Shown piece by piece: positions 46,820 through 54,912 of a DNA stretch of 64,000 bases (position 1 is its first letter; each line of letters starts with the position of its first letter). The notes under the pieces are model-generated. The model made no database searches. It had not been told where the DNA came from and saw only the letters and a list, made by a program, of their open reading frames with translations. Both the position numbers and the translations under genes were made by a program. This DNA is from an uncultured Tidjanibacter sp. Its GTDB lineage: Bacteria > Bacteroidota > Bacteroidia > Bacteroidales > Rikenellaceae. Where the stretch lies: assembly GCA_947852905.1 (NCBI GenBank), contig CANTVF010000001.1, positions 124,001-188,000 of the forward strand. The letters run 5' to 3'.

Positions 46820-47194
46820 TTATTCGGCTTCTGCTGCGGTTGCAGTAGCGTCGGCGGCAGGAGCAGTTTCCTGTGTGCCGGTAACGGGAGCTACCGTGTT
46901 GGGAATAGCGATTTCGTTCTCGTTGACAACTTGTTCGAGAAGAGTGTCGTTGATGCCGGCTGCATTCTTCCTGTGCGAAGACATGGCGATAGATGCCAGC
47001 AGGCTGAGTACGACCATGGCAACAGCCAAAGCCCATGTCGAACGTTCGAGGAAGTCGGCCGTCTGGCGTACGCCCATTACCTGATTCGATGCGCCGAAAT
47101 TAGCCGCCATACCACCCTTGGGGTTCTGCGCAAGTACGGCGAGCACTAAAAGGATACTCGCAATGATTATGAGTACGATTAAAAAGATGTACAT
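46820..47194 (-). CDS. secG: preprotein translocase subunit SecG
   Basis: A small SecYEG channel subunit, 124 residues. It has two transmembrane helices (about 1-20 and 50-70) flanking the typical AQNPKGGMAANFGASNQVMG loop. The C-terminal 45 residues form an Ala/Thr/Glu-rich tail that is longer than in E. coli. It is the last gene of the envelope operon. Confidence 0.93.
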   Translation of the reverse strand: MYIFLIVLIIIASILLVLAVLAQNPKGGMAANFGASNQVMGVRQTADFLERSTWALAVAMVVLSLLASIAMSSHRKNAAGINDTLLEQVVNENEIAIPNTVAPVTGTQETAPAADATATAAEAE

Positions 47195-47206
47195 TTTTAA
47201 GCTATT

Positions 47207-47725
47207 TTAGTTATTCTTATTTTTCCTTCTTCCTTGCGGATCCTGTGCGGAACCGTGCCCGGCGTAAGCCGCGTCAATAATCTCGGCAAAATAAACACTT
47301 TTTTCCGGATTTAACAAGCTTAATCTCTTATATATTTCAACAGCTTCGTCGATTAATCCCTGTGCCATGTATATGGCGGCCAGCTCTTCGGTCAGCATAT
47401 CGTCGTCGACAGTCGTTTCCGATACTATTCCTTCTATTTCGTCGGGGGTATCGTCGCCGGCCGTTATGCGGTGTTCGCCGCCGCTGATGAATTCGTCTAT
47501 TATGGACATGAAATCTTCTTTCGTGTCGTTTGCTGTCGAGCTGCAATCAGTACAGGACGGTTCCGGCACGGTACGGTTGAGCAGTCCCGGCCGTACTCCT
47601 GCAAGAATCTCTATGCGCGGCGGCACATTCTCACCGTTACGTGCCTTTTCGATGAGCGGAGCATCGAACCACGGATACTTTTTAGCAAAGCATTCTGCCG
47701 TAAAATCTGGCGTGTTGCGTGACAT
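47207..47725 (-). CDS. TPR-like protein of unknown function in the envelope operon
   Basis: A 172-residue soluble protein. The N-terminal half (SRNTPDFTAECFAKKYPWFD) has no known motif and the middle is acidic. The C-terminal part LTEELAAIYMAQGLIDEAVE followed by IYKRLSLLNPEKSVYF resembles a single tetratricopeptide-like repeat. It sits 12 nt before secG and 19 nt after lptE, so an envelope role is possible but not shown. Confidence 0.75.
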   Translation of the reverse strand: MSRNTPDFTAECFAKKYPWFDAPLIEKARNGENVPPRIEILAGVRPGLLNRTVPEPSCTDCSSTANDTKEDFMSIIDEFISGGEHRITAGDDTPDEIEGIVSETTVDDDMLTEELAAIYMAQGLIDEAVEIYKRLSLLNPEKSVYFAEIIDAAYAGHGSAQDPQGRRKNKNN

Positions 47726-47744
47726 GGGTATGAAAACGATTTTG

Positions 47745-48260
47745 TTACCAGTTCGAGACCGCTGCGTTGAATATATCTTCGACGAGTACCTCTACCAGTT
47801 CGGGAATCAGCGTACCTTCTGCTGCCGACAGGTCTTGCGAAGAGGGATATTCCTGAAATGCGTTGAAAGTCTTGTTGGAGAAATCGTAGGTCGGATCTAT
47901 TATGTTTTTATAAGTCACTCTTACAGTTATGGTAAGACGGTTCATGGCCGCCATGTCGTCGCTCGTAACGGCTGCCGGCGTCACGTTGTATCCGATGATT
48001 TCGCCTTCGAACGACAGATCGCCTCCTTCGGGAACGAGTGTCAGCTTCGTCTGTCGTGAAAAACGGTCCTGCAGCGCTTCGGTCAGCGTGGAACTCAGCG
48101 TAGGAGAGACAAGCGTGGCATTGTTGGGAAAATAGGCCACGCTTACCGTCTTGGCCGAAGGCGGAATCGAGGCGCCGGAGAGCGAGTAGGTAACCTTGCA
48201 TCCTGTAAGCAATCCGGCTGCTGCACATACAAATACGAGCAATATTCTTCTAATATTCAT
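47745..48260 (-). CDS. lptE: LPS-assembly lipoprotein LptE
   Basis: A 171-residue lipoprotein with lipobox LLTGC near residue 21, then KVTYSLSGASIPPSAKTVSV and a LptE-type alpha/beta domain (VSPTLSSTLTEALQDRFSRQ). It is the plug partner of LptD in the outer membrane, needed for LPS delivery. It overlaps the sigma-54 activator gene by 11 nt. Confidence 0.86.
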   Translation of the reverse strand: MNIRRILLVFVCAAAGLLTGCKVTYSLSGASIPPSAKTVSVAYFPNNATLVSPTLSSTLTEALQDRFSRQTKLTLVPEGGDLSFEGEIIGYNVTPAAVTSDDMAAMNRLTITVRVTYKNIIDPTYDFSNKTFNAFQEYPSSQDLSAAEGTLIPELVEVLVEDIFNAAVSNW

Positions 48261-49464
48261 TGATTCCCAGTTCTTTTATTTTTCTATATAATGTCCTTTC
48301 CGAGATGAACAGATCTTTGGCAGCCTCTTTTCTGCGACCGTTGTGTTTTCGCAAAGCCTTTATTATGGCTTCGCGCAGTACCTCTTCTTTGGTGAGTTCC
48401 TTGGCCGGTTCGGTCACATCCTCGCTTTCGGTATAGGAAGCTGTCTGTATGCCGGCGTTATGCGGCTGCACTATGCCTGCCGTAGGCAGATAACCTGCGA
48501 TATGTTCCGTCCGTTCCGGTTGTTGGCGTCCTGCGATGCCCTCCTGTATCATGCGTTTTATGTCGCTTATCTCGGTACGCATGTCGAAAAGCACCTTGTA
48601 GAGCAGTTCGCGTTCGAAGTCGCCCTGTTGGGCATTCTGTTGGCCGGCTCCGGCCACCGGTACCGGTACAGTGGTCTGGCTGCCGTCGTCGGGAAGATAG
48701 CGGCTGAGAATTTCCGGTGTTATCGTGCGGGACTCCTCTATCGCCGAGATTTGTTCGGCCACGTTTTTCAGCTGGCGTATGTTACCCCGCCAATAGTAGT
48801 TTTCGAGCATCGTCCGTGCTGCGGCGTCCAGCGACACCGGCGGCATGCGGTACTGTATCGCCACGTCGGAAGCGAACTTGCGGAAAAGCGTATATATGTC
48901 TCCCTTGCGCTCCCGGAGTGCTGGAACGTAAATGGGGACCGTGTTGAGGCGGTAGTACAGGTCTTCGCGGAAACGTCCTTCGCGGATTGCCGTTTGCAGG
49001 TTTATGTTCGTCGCGGCCACCACACGCACGTCCGTTTTCTGTATCTTGGACGATCCTACTCTTATAAACTCTCCCGTCTGCAATACGCGCAGCAGACGTA
49101 CCTGAGTGGAGTGGGGCAGTTCGGCCACTTCGTCGAGAAATATGGTGCCTCCGTCGGCTTCCTCGAAATATCCCTTGCGTGCTTCCGTGGCTCCCGTGAA
49201 CGCGCCTTTTTCGTGTCCGAAAAGTTCCGAATCTATTGTGCCTTCCGGTATGGCGCCGCAATTTACGGCTATATATTTATTGTGTTTGCGGGAACTGTAG
49301 GCGTGTATCACCTGCGGGAAGAACTCCTTGCCGACGCCGCTTTCGCCGGTTACGAGTACCGACAGGTCGGTGGGTGCCACGCGGAGCGCTATTTCGAGCG
49401 CCCTGTCCATAGCTTCGCTGGTGCCTATTATCCCGAAACGCTGTTTGACAGCAACTAAATCCAT
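48250..49464 (-). CDS. sigma-54-dependent transcriptional activator (no receiver domain)
   Basis: A 404-residue bacterial enhancer-binding protein consisting of an AAA+ domain from near residue 10 and a C-terminal Fis-type helix-turn-helix. Walker A GESGVGKE is at 40-47, the sigma-54 contact loop GAFTGA at 87-92, Walker B GTIFLDEVAE at 106-115. The HTH (HNGRRKEAAKDLFISERTLY) is at about 375-395. A Gln/Ala/Pro-rich linker lies between. There is no N-terminal sensory or receiver domain, so its activity must be controlled some other way. It shares an operon with lptE and secG. Confidence 0.93.
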   Translation of the reverse strand: MDLVAVKQRFGIIGTSEAMDRALEIALRVAPTDLSVLVTGESGVGKEFFPQVIHAYSSRKHNKYIAVNCGAIPEGTIDSELFGHEKGAFTGATEARKGYFEEADGGTIFLDEVAELPHSTQVRLLRVLQTGEFIRVGSSKIQKTDVRVVAATNINLQTAIREGRFREDLYYRLNTVPIYVPALRERKGDIYTLFRKFASDVAIQYRMPPVSLDAAARTMLENYYWRGNIRQLKNVAEQISAIEESRTITPEILSRYLPDDGSQTTVPVPVAGAGQQNAQQGDFERELLYKVLFDMRTEISDIKRMIQEGIAGRQQPERTEHIAGYLPTAGIVQPHNAGIQTASYTESEDVTEPAKELTKEEVLREAIIKALRKHNGRRKEAAKDLFISERTLYRKIKELGINEY

Positions 49465-49492
49465 GTATCTTATCTCCTGAATTAATCGTTCG

Positions 49493-50437
49493 TTATTGGG
49501 CTGTGTCGCCGTTATCCTGCATTTGATCCGCTCCGTTGATTTCTATCAGCATCTCTTCGCCGCGCATGGAATTGATGCTGCGTTCGGTCAGTACGCCGTA
49601 AATGGTAACGGCGAGCGTGATTATCAATGCTATGACTGCTATTATCATCACTACGTCGGTACGTTTGCGGGGCTTTTCCGGTCTGCGGATATGTATTTCT
49701 GGCTTGGGCGTTGCAACGTATCCGTTAGTGCCGGAGGCCGATATGGATGCCGGTATTGTCGGTGCCGTGTCTGTCTTGCCGGATGTTCCCGTACAATAGA
49801 GTGTATCGTCTTCATCGTGTTCGTCTCCGTACAATGCGCTGCGCAGACGGCTTTTGTTCGCAGCTTTAGGCTCTATGGACGGTTGATGCGCGACATTTCC
49901 GGATATCTCTACGGAATTGCTTTCACCGGCGACGGCTTTATCGGTTTCCGTCGGACTGACACTTGTCGTATCTTTATTTTCCGTAACCGTCGTTTCCGAT
50001 ATTGTTTCGTGTAATATGTTTTCGGGTTCGGACGATGTCACCGCATGCCGCACGTTGCCGTGTATTGCATCTGTTGAAGGCATGACTGTCCTGTAATCGG
50101 TACGATCGTCTGTCTTGGTTTGTATCTGTTCCGGCGAGAAACGGTATTTGCCCTCCGGGGTGAGCGATACGGTACCTACGCCCGCGATATGGGTATGTCC
50201 GTAAAGGGATATGTCTTTCTTGGCTTTTTCGACGAAACGTGCTACGGCCGCTTCAGCGCCCGGCGTTCCCGTGCCTGATGTTTCGGCTACGGTGCGTCTC
50301 AGTATGCCGTCGTCGGTTTGCAGTATATCCGTAAATACGGTTTCTCCGGAATCCCTTTTTATAAAAGCGCCCCAGCCGGGGATTATGACTCTGCGCGAAT
50401 CTCCTGAGAGAATGCGGCAAATAGCTTGTTCTACCAT
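49493..50437 (-). CDS. membrane protein with an HU/CCDC81-like N-terminal domain
   Basis: A 314-residue protein. The first 100 residues (ILSGDSRRVIIPGWGAFIKR ... GVGTVSLTPEGKYRF) resemble the bacterial HU-CCDC81 domain, a relative of the DNA-binding HU fold. Residues 105-260 are low-complexity and probably disordered. One transmembrane helix lies at about 266-287, followed by a short acidic tail. It is first in the envelope operon. In related proteins the C-terminal part carries a SPOR domain; none is visible here. DNA or peptidoglycan linkage is speculation. Confidence 0.72.
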   Translation of the reverse strand: MVEQAICRILSGDSRRVIIPGWGAFIKRDSGETVFTDILQTDDGILRRTVAETSGTGTPGAEAAVARFVEKAKKDISLYGHTHIAGVGTVSLTPEGKYRFSPEQIQTKTDDRTDYRTVMPSTDAIHGNVRHAVTSSEPENILHETISETTVTENKDTTSVSPTETDKAVAGESNSVEISGNVAHQPSIEPKAANKSRLRSALYGDEHDEDDTLYCTGTSGKTDTAPTIPASISASGTNGYVATPKPEIHIRRPEKPRKRTDVVMIIAVIALIITLAVTIYGVLTERSINSMRGEEMLIEINGADQMQDNGDTAQ

Positions 50438-50460
50438 AATCGAAACCTTACAGTTTTGCC

Positions 50461-50468
50461 CAAAAATA
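50461..50468 (-). promoter_or_regulatory. -7 box of the envelope operon
   Basis: The complement reads TATTTTTG, an exact TAnnTTTG box, 24 nt before the start codon. No clear -33 element. Confidence 0.4.
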
Positions 50469-50660
50469 CGGAAATTTCGATTAAAAATCGAATATGAGGG
50501 TATCTAAAACCGTTTCCGTCGGGAAAATAGTTGATATTCTCGAAAAGAATTGTTTGCTTTGTAGGTCGGAATATGGCAATCCGTCTCGGCTACTTTGGCT
50601 CTTTAGGTTCAATGTAGCTCTGTCGGATCTGGAGTTTTATCGGGAATAAATTGTCGTAAA

Positions 50661-52052
50661 ATGAAAAACAAGTACATCGATCTTATCGAACAGACGTTCG
50701 AGTTTCCGCAGGACGAGTTTACCGTGGAGGATAATGAACTCATGTTCCACGACGTGCCGCTTATGGATATCATCAAGCAGTACGGTACTCCGTTGAAGAT
50801 ATCTTACCTGCCGAAGATATCGTACCAGATCAACAAGGCCAAGCGTATGTTCAACGTCGCTATGGCCAAGGTCGATTACCGCGGATCGTACAATTATTGC
50901 TATTGTACCAAGAGTTCCCATTTCTCGTTCGTTCTGGAGGAGGCGTTGAAGAACGACATAAATCTCGAAACCTCTTCGGCATACGATATACAGATAATAC
51001 ATGCCCTGTACGACGGCGGCCTGATAAACAAGGATACGTTCATAGTCTGCAACGGATTCAAGCGTCCGCAATATGCGGACAATATAGTCGGTCTGATAAA
51101 CAGCGGATTCACAAATACCATTCCTGTGATAGACAACCTTCAGGAACTTGATCTGTTCGATGCGGTGGACCGTCCGTGTCAGATCGGAATCCGTATAGCG
51201 TCGGAGGAGGAGCCAAAGTTCGATTTCTACACTTCGCGTCTCGGTATCCGTTATAACGATATCATTCCTTTCTATAAGGAGAAGATCCGCAACAATAAGA
51301 AGTTCAAGCTCAAAATGCTGCATTTCTTCATCAATACGGGGATCAAGGATACGGCTTATTACTGGAACGAGCTGCACAAGTGCATACAGATGTACTGTGA
51401 ACTGAAGAAGATAGCTCCGGAACTCGACTCGCTCAATATCGGCGGCGGATTCCCTATAAAGAATTCCCTCGCTTTCGACTACGATTACGAATATATGACC
51501 GAGGAGATAGTGGCGCAGCTCAAGAACGTATGCAATGCCAACAATATCGAGGAGCCTAACATATTCACCGAGTTCGGGTCGTTCACTGTGGGCGAGAGCG
51601 GTGCCGCTCTGTTCTCCATCATAAACCAGAAACAGCAGAACGACCGCGAGTGCTGGTATATGATCGACAGTTCGTTCATGACGACGTTGCCCGATATCTG
51701 GGGTATAAATCAGCGTTATCCGTTGCTCGCCATAAACAACTGGGATCGTGAGTATCAGCGGGTATTCCTTGGTGGCCTGTCGTGCGACAGCGAGGATTAT
51801 TACAGCGGCGAGGCGCATTCCAATGCGGTTTTCCTGCCCAAACTCAAAGCCGGCGAGCCTCAGTATATAGGATTCTTCCATACCGGAGCCTATCAGGAAT
51901 CGCTCGGTGGTTTCGGCGGTATACAACATTGTCTTATACCGGCTCCGAAACACATTATAATAGACAGGGACAAGACTACCAACGAATATTATACTCGTCT
52001 GTTCGCCAAAGAACAGAGTTATCGCTCCATGATGCGCATACTCGGATATTGA
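50661..52052 (+). CDS. speA: arginine decarboxylase (PLP fold III type)
   Basis: A 463-residue PLP enzyme of the alanine-racemase/ornithine-decarboxylase fold. The PLP Lys is expected at Lys84 in YCYCTKSSH. SLNIGGGFPI (phosphate-binding Gly loop) and EFGSFTVGESGA are also present. The domain length and residues match the short arginine decarboxylases annotated in Bacteroidetes, rather than the 630-residue E. coli SpeA. The product would be agmatine, a polyamine precursor. Carboxynorspermidine decarboxylase is an alternative reading. Monocistronic, with a strong terminator. Confidence 0.8.
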   Translation: MKNKYIDLIEQTFEFPQDEFTVEDNELMFHDVPLMDIIKQYGTPLKISYLPKISYQINKAKRMFNVAMAKVDYRGSYNYCYCTKSSHFSFVLEEALKNDINLETSSAYDIQIIHALYDGGLINKDTFIVCNGFKRPQYADNIVGLINSGFTNTIPVIDNLQELDLFDAVDRPCQIGIRIASEEEPKFDFYTSRLGIRYNDIIPFYKEKIRNNKKFKLKMLHFFINTGIKDTAYYWNELHKCIQMYCELKKIAPELDSLNIGGGFPIKNSLAFDYDYEYMTEEIVAQLKNVCNANNIEEPNIFTEFGSFTVGESGAALFSIINQKQQNDRECWYMIDSSFMTTLPDIWGINQRYPLLAINNWDREYQRVFLGGLSCDSEDYYSGEAHSNAVFLPKLKAGEPQYIGFFHTGAYQESLGGFGGIQHCLIPAPKHIIIDRDKTTNEYYTRLFAKEQSYRSMMRILGY

Positions 52053-52078
52053 TCCGGGGAGTCAGGGAGTGGGATATG

Positions 52079-52113
52079 ACACCTGCCGACCGTAATGTCG
52101 GCAGGTGTTTTTA
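52079..52113 (+). terminator. terminator of the arginine decarboxylase gene
   Basis: A perfect 12-bp stem (52079-52090 with 52097-52108, loop 6 nt) followed by a T-run, 26 nt after the stop. Confidence 0.9.
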
Positions 52114-52215
52114 TTATGTGTTCCGGCACGAGAATTTTTGCGGAGTTATAATTTTACTTGATGTTTATTTAAACAAAATTTGTTAAGAATAATTTTTTCT
52201 TTTATTGAAAATTAT

Positions 52216-52223
52216 TATCTTTG
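52216..52223 (+). promoter_or_regulatory. -7 box of the lysC-lysA operon
   Basis: TATCTTTG is an exact TAnnTTTG box 26 nt upstream of the ATG at 52250, so the leader is short (about 20 nt) and leaves no room for a lysine riboswitch. The -33 region is only T-rich. Confidence 0.5.
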
Positions 52224-52249
52224 TCTCGAAAATTAAAAAGATCGAGGTG

Positions 52250-53569
52250 ATGAGAAAAGTGTTGAAATTCGGAGGAACGTCGGTGGGCAGTGCCCGAAAC
52301 ATGAGACGTGTAGCCGATATAATGGAACGCGAAGATGCCGATCTGACGGTGCTTTCGGCGATGTCCGGTACTACGGACGGGCTTCAGAGGGCTGCGCAAC
52401 TGGCCTCTCAAGGCGGACACGAAGAAGAAATAGCCGGTATTCTTGGCGGATTGAAAGATAAATATACGGAGTGTGCCCGTGAGTTGCTTGACGGTGAGAT
52501 GTGCGAAGCCGCGGATAAGATAACGGAGGTTTTCGCGTTCATCGCAGATGAATTGGCCGCTTACGGAGGCGAACGGTCGCAAAAGGCCGTGATAGCGCAG
52601 GGCGAGTTGCTTACGACGGCTTTGTTTACTATGTTTCTGCGTCGCGAGGGGCGGGATGCCGTTTTGTTGCATGCACCATCGTTCGTTCGCAGGCATGACG
52701 ACGATACGCTCGACATGCAGCTTATGGTCGGGGAACTGGCGCGACTGTCTTGCGGCGGCGGAAGACGGTATGTGACGCAGGGTTTTATCTGTAGCGACAG
52801 TTCCGGTGCGCTCGACAATCTCGGTCGTGGCGGCAGCGATTACAGCGCGGCTCTTATGGGGGCTGCAGCCGGTGCCGCAGAGGTCCAGATATGGACTGAT
52901 ATAGACGGGATGCACAATAACGATCCGCGTTTCGTTGAGGGGACTTTCCCGATACGTACCATGCATTTCGACGAGGCGGCCGAGTTGGCTTATTTCGGTG
53001 CCAAGATACTTCACCCGTCTACCGTGCAGCCGTGCAAGGACAAGGGGATTGCCGTGTTGCTGAAGAATACCATGGATCCCGATGCGGCGGGTACTCGGAT
53101 TTCCAACGATGAACAGGCCGGACCGGTTTATCGTGCCGTGGCTGCCAAGGATGACATAATAGTCGTCAGGATACATTCGGCACGCATGCTCATGGCCTAC
53201 GGGTTTCTGAGGCGCGTATTCGAGATATTCGAGCGTTACCGTACACCTATAGATATGATTACCACATCGGAGGTCTCCGTTTCGCTGACCGTGGACAGCG
53301 ACTGTCATCTGGACGACATTCTACGTGAACTCGCGCCTTTGGGCAGTATAGAGGTGGAACGCGGCAATTCTATAGTCTGCATAGTCGGCCGGCTCGATCA
53401 TGGCGAACACGGACTTGCCGTACAGATAATGGAGGCTGCGGGCGACGTGCCTTTGAAGATGATATCTTACGGCGCGAGTCACCGCAGCATAGTGATGCTG
53501 GTGGATACCGGATATAAAGTGAAACTGTTGCGTAATCTTAACGAAAAATTATTCGCCGGCCATGTTTAG
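52250..53569 (+). CDS. lysC: aspartate kinase
   Basis: First step of the aspartate pathway (lysine, threonine, methionine, DAP), 439 residues. It has the KFGGTSVG signature at residues 6-13, a GRGGSDYSAA segment near 205, DIDGMHNNDPR near 230 and C-terminal ACT domains (VRIHSARMLMAYGFLRRVFE onward), so lysine or threonine feedback is likely. The ATG at 52250 is preferred over 52205: it gives the signature at the normal distance and the longer form would start upstream of the promoter. It overlaps lysA by 8 nt. Confidence 0.93.
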   Translation: MRKVLKFGGTSVGSARNMRRVADIMEREDADLTVLSAMSGTTDGLQRAAQLASQGGHEEEIAGILGGLKDKYTECARELLDGEMCEAADKITEVFAFIADELAAYGGERSQKAVIAQGELLTTALFTMFLRREGRDAVLLHAPSFVRRHDDDTLDMQLMVGELARLSCGGGRRYVTQGFICSDSSGALDNLGRGGSDYSAALMGAAAGAAEVQIWTDIDGMHNNDPRFVEGTFPIRTMHFDEAAELAYFGAKILHPSTVQPCKDKGIAVLLKNTMDPDAAGTRISNDEQAGPVYRAVAAKDDIIVVRIHSARMLMAYGFLRRVFEIFERYRTPIDMITTSEVSVSLTVDSDCHLDDILRELAPLGSIEVERGNSIVCIVGRLDHGEHGLAVQIMEAAGDVPLKMISYGASHRSIVMLVDTGYKVKLLRNLNEKLFAGHV

Positions 53570-54734
53570 CAGAGAAGTCAAAGAACGGTTGAGGGAGTAC
53601 GAGACTCCGTTTTACCTCTATGATCTCGGTCTGTTGAGGGCGACGCTCGAGGGCGCGTTGAGGGAAGCCGACCGGTACGGATATCTGTTGCACTATGCGC
53701 TCAAGGCCAACAACGATCCCCGGATACTTTCGCTTATCAGTTCCTATGGTCTCGGTGCGGATTGTGTGAGCGGTAACGAGGTGCGCCGTGCCGTAGAGAC
53801 CGGATTCCGCCCGGAACATATAGTCTATGCAGGCGTGGGCAAGAAAGACAAGGAGATACTGTATGCGCTCGAAAAGGGAATATTCGCATTCAACTGCGAA
53901 TCGAAAAACGAATTGGCCGTTATAGACGATCTGGCCGGACGAATGGGTGTGGTGGCCGATGTGGCGTTGCGTATAAATCCGGGTATAGATCCGCATACGC
54001 ATAAGTATATCACTACCGGCAAGGCCGAAAACAAATTCGGGATAGCGTTCAGCGAAATCGAGGAAGTCGTCGATATGTCCGGCGATCTGCAGAATCTCAA
54101 TATCATGGGGCTTCATTTCCATATAGGTTCCCAGATAACGGATATGTCGGTTTTCGGCCGGTTGTGTTCGAGTGTCAATGCAATGTACCGTTGGTTCGTC
54201 GCGGAGGGATTCAACATTACGGATGTCAACGTGGGAGGCGGTCTGGGCGTCGATTACGACGATCCGGATTCCAACCGGATTCCGGATTTCGAGAACTATT
54301 TCGGAGTATTCGCCGGGGGGCTCGATCTTCCGGCTTCGGTAAGAGTGCATTTCGAGTTGGGGCGTTCGATCGTCGCGCAGTGCGGAGAACTGATTTCCAC
54401 GGTATTGTTTACCAAGGTTTCTGGCGAAGGCCGTAAGATAGCATTGATAGATGCGAGCATGACCGAACTGCTGCGTCCCGCTCTGTACAACTCCGCTCAT
54501 GCCATAGAAAACCTCGACGGACACGGTGCTCCTGAGGAGTATATGATAGGCGGCACAGTATGCGAGTCGTCGGATATATTCGCCCGCAACCTGATGATTC
54601 CGGCCATGAAGCGCGGCGATCTCATTTCGATAAAGACAGCCGGAGCATACGGCGCGTCGATGGCTTCACGCTACAATCTGCATGACATACCTTTGTCCGT
54701 ATTCGGCGATAACGGCGTTCTGGAAAACGTCTGA
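53562..54734 (+). CDS. lysA: diaminopimelate decarboxylase
   Basis: Last step of lysine synthesis, meso-DAP to lysine, 390 residues. The PLP Lys is Lys48 in HYALKANND. HFHIGSQITD (near 187), DVNVGGGLGVDY (near 225) and CESSDIFARN (near 333, substrate-binding Cys) follow. Its 8-nt overlap with lysC links the first and last reactions of the pathway in one transcript. Confidence 0.95.
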   Translation: MFSREVKERLREYETPFYLYDLGLLRATLEGALREADRYGYLLHYALKANNDPRILSLISSYGLGADCVSGNEVRRAVETGFRPEHIVYAGVGKKDKEILYALEKGIFAFNCESKNELAVIDDLAGRMGVVADVALRINPGIDPHTHKYITTGKAENKFGIAFSEIEEVVDMSGDLQNLNIMGLHFHIGSQITDMSVFGRLCSSVNAMYRWFVAEGFNITDVNVGGGLGVDYDDPDSNRIPDFENYFGVFAGGLDLPASVRVHFELGRSIVAQCGELISTVLFTKVSGEGRKIALIDASMTELLRPALYNSAHAIENLDGHGAPEEYMIGGTVCESSDIFARNLMIPAMKRGDLISIKTAGAYGASMASRYNLHDIPLSVFGDNGVLENV

Positions 54735-54739
54735 TCGGT

Positions 54740-54765
54740 GCGGGGAGGTTTCACGACCTCCCCGC
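54740..54765 (+). terminator. hairpin after lysA
   Basis: A perfect 10-bp GC-rich stem (54740-54749 with 54756-54765) 6 nt after the lysA stop. The tail lacks a clear T-run, so termination may be weak. Confidence 0.5.
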
Positions 54766-54912
54766 TGTGTGTTCGTGTTAAGTTGTCGTAGTTATTCCGT
54801 AACGACGATTTGTGCCATGCCGGTGCCGTATTTTGCCCGATCGGGAGGCATTATCGGTTTTATCTTAATCCTTTGACGATATAACGGGAAACGAAAATTG
54901 TTATCTTCGCAT

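Noticed and set aside
52110-52249. A lysine riboswitch upstream of lysC.
   Set aside because: The promoter box at 52216-52223 leaves a leader of only about 20 nt.
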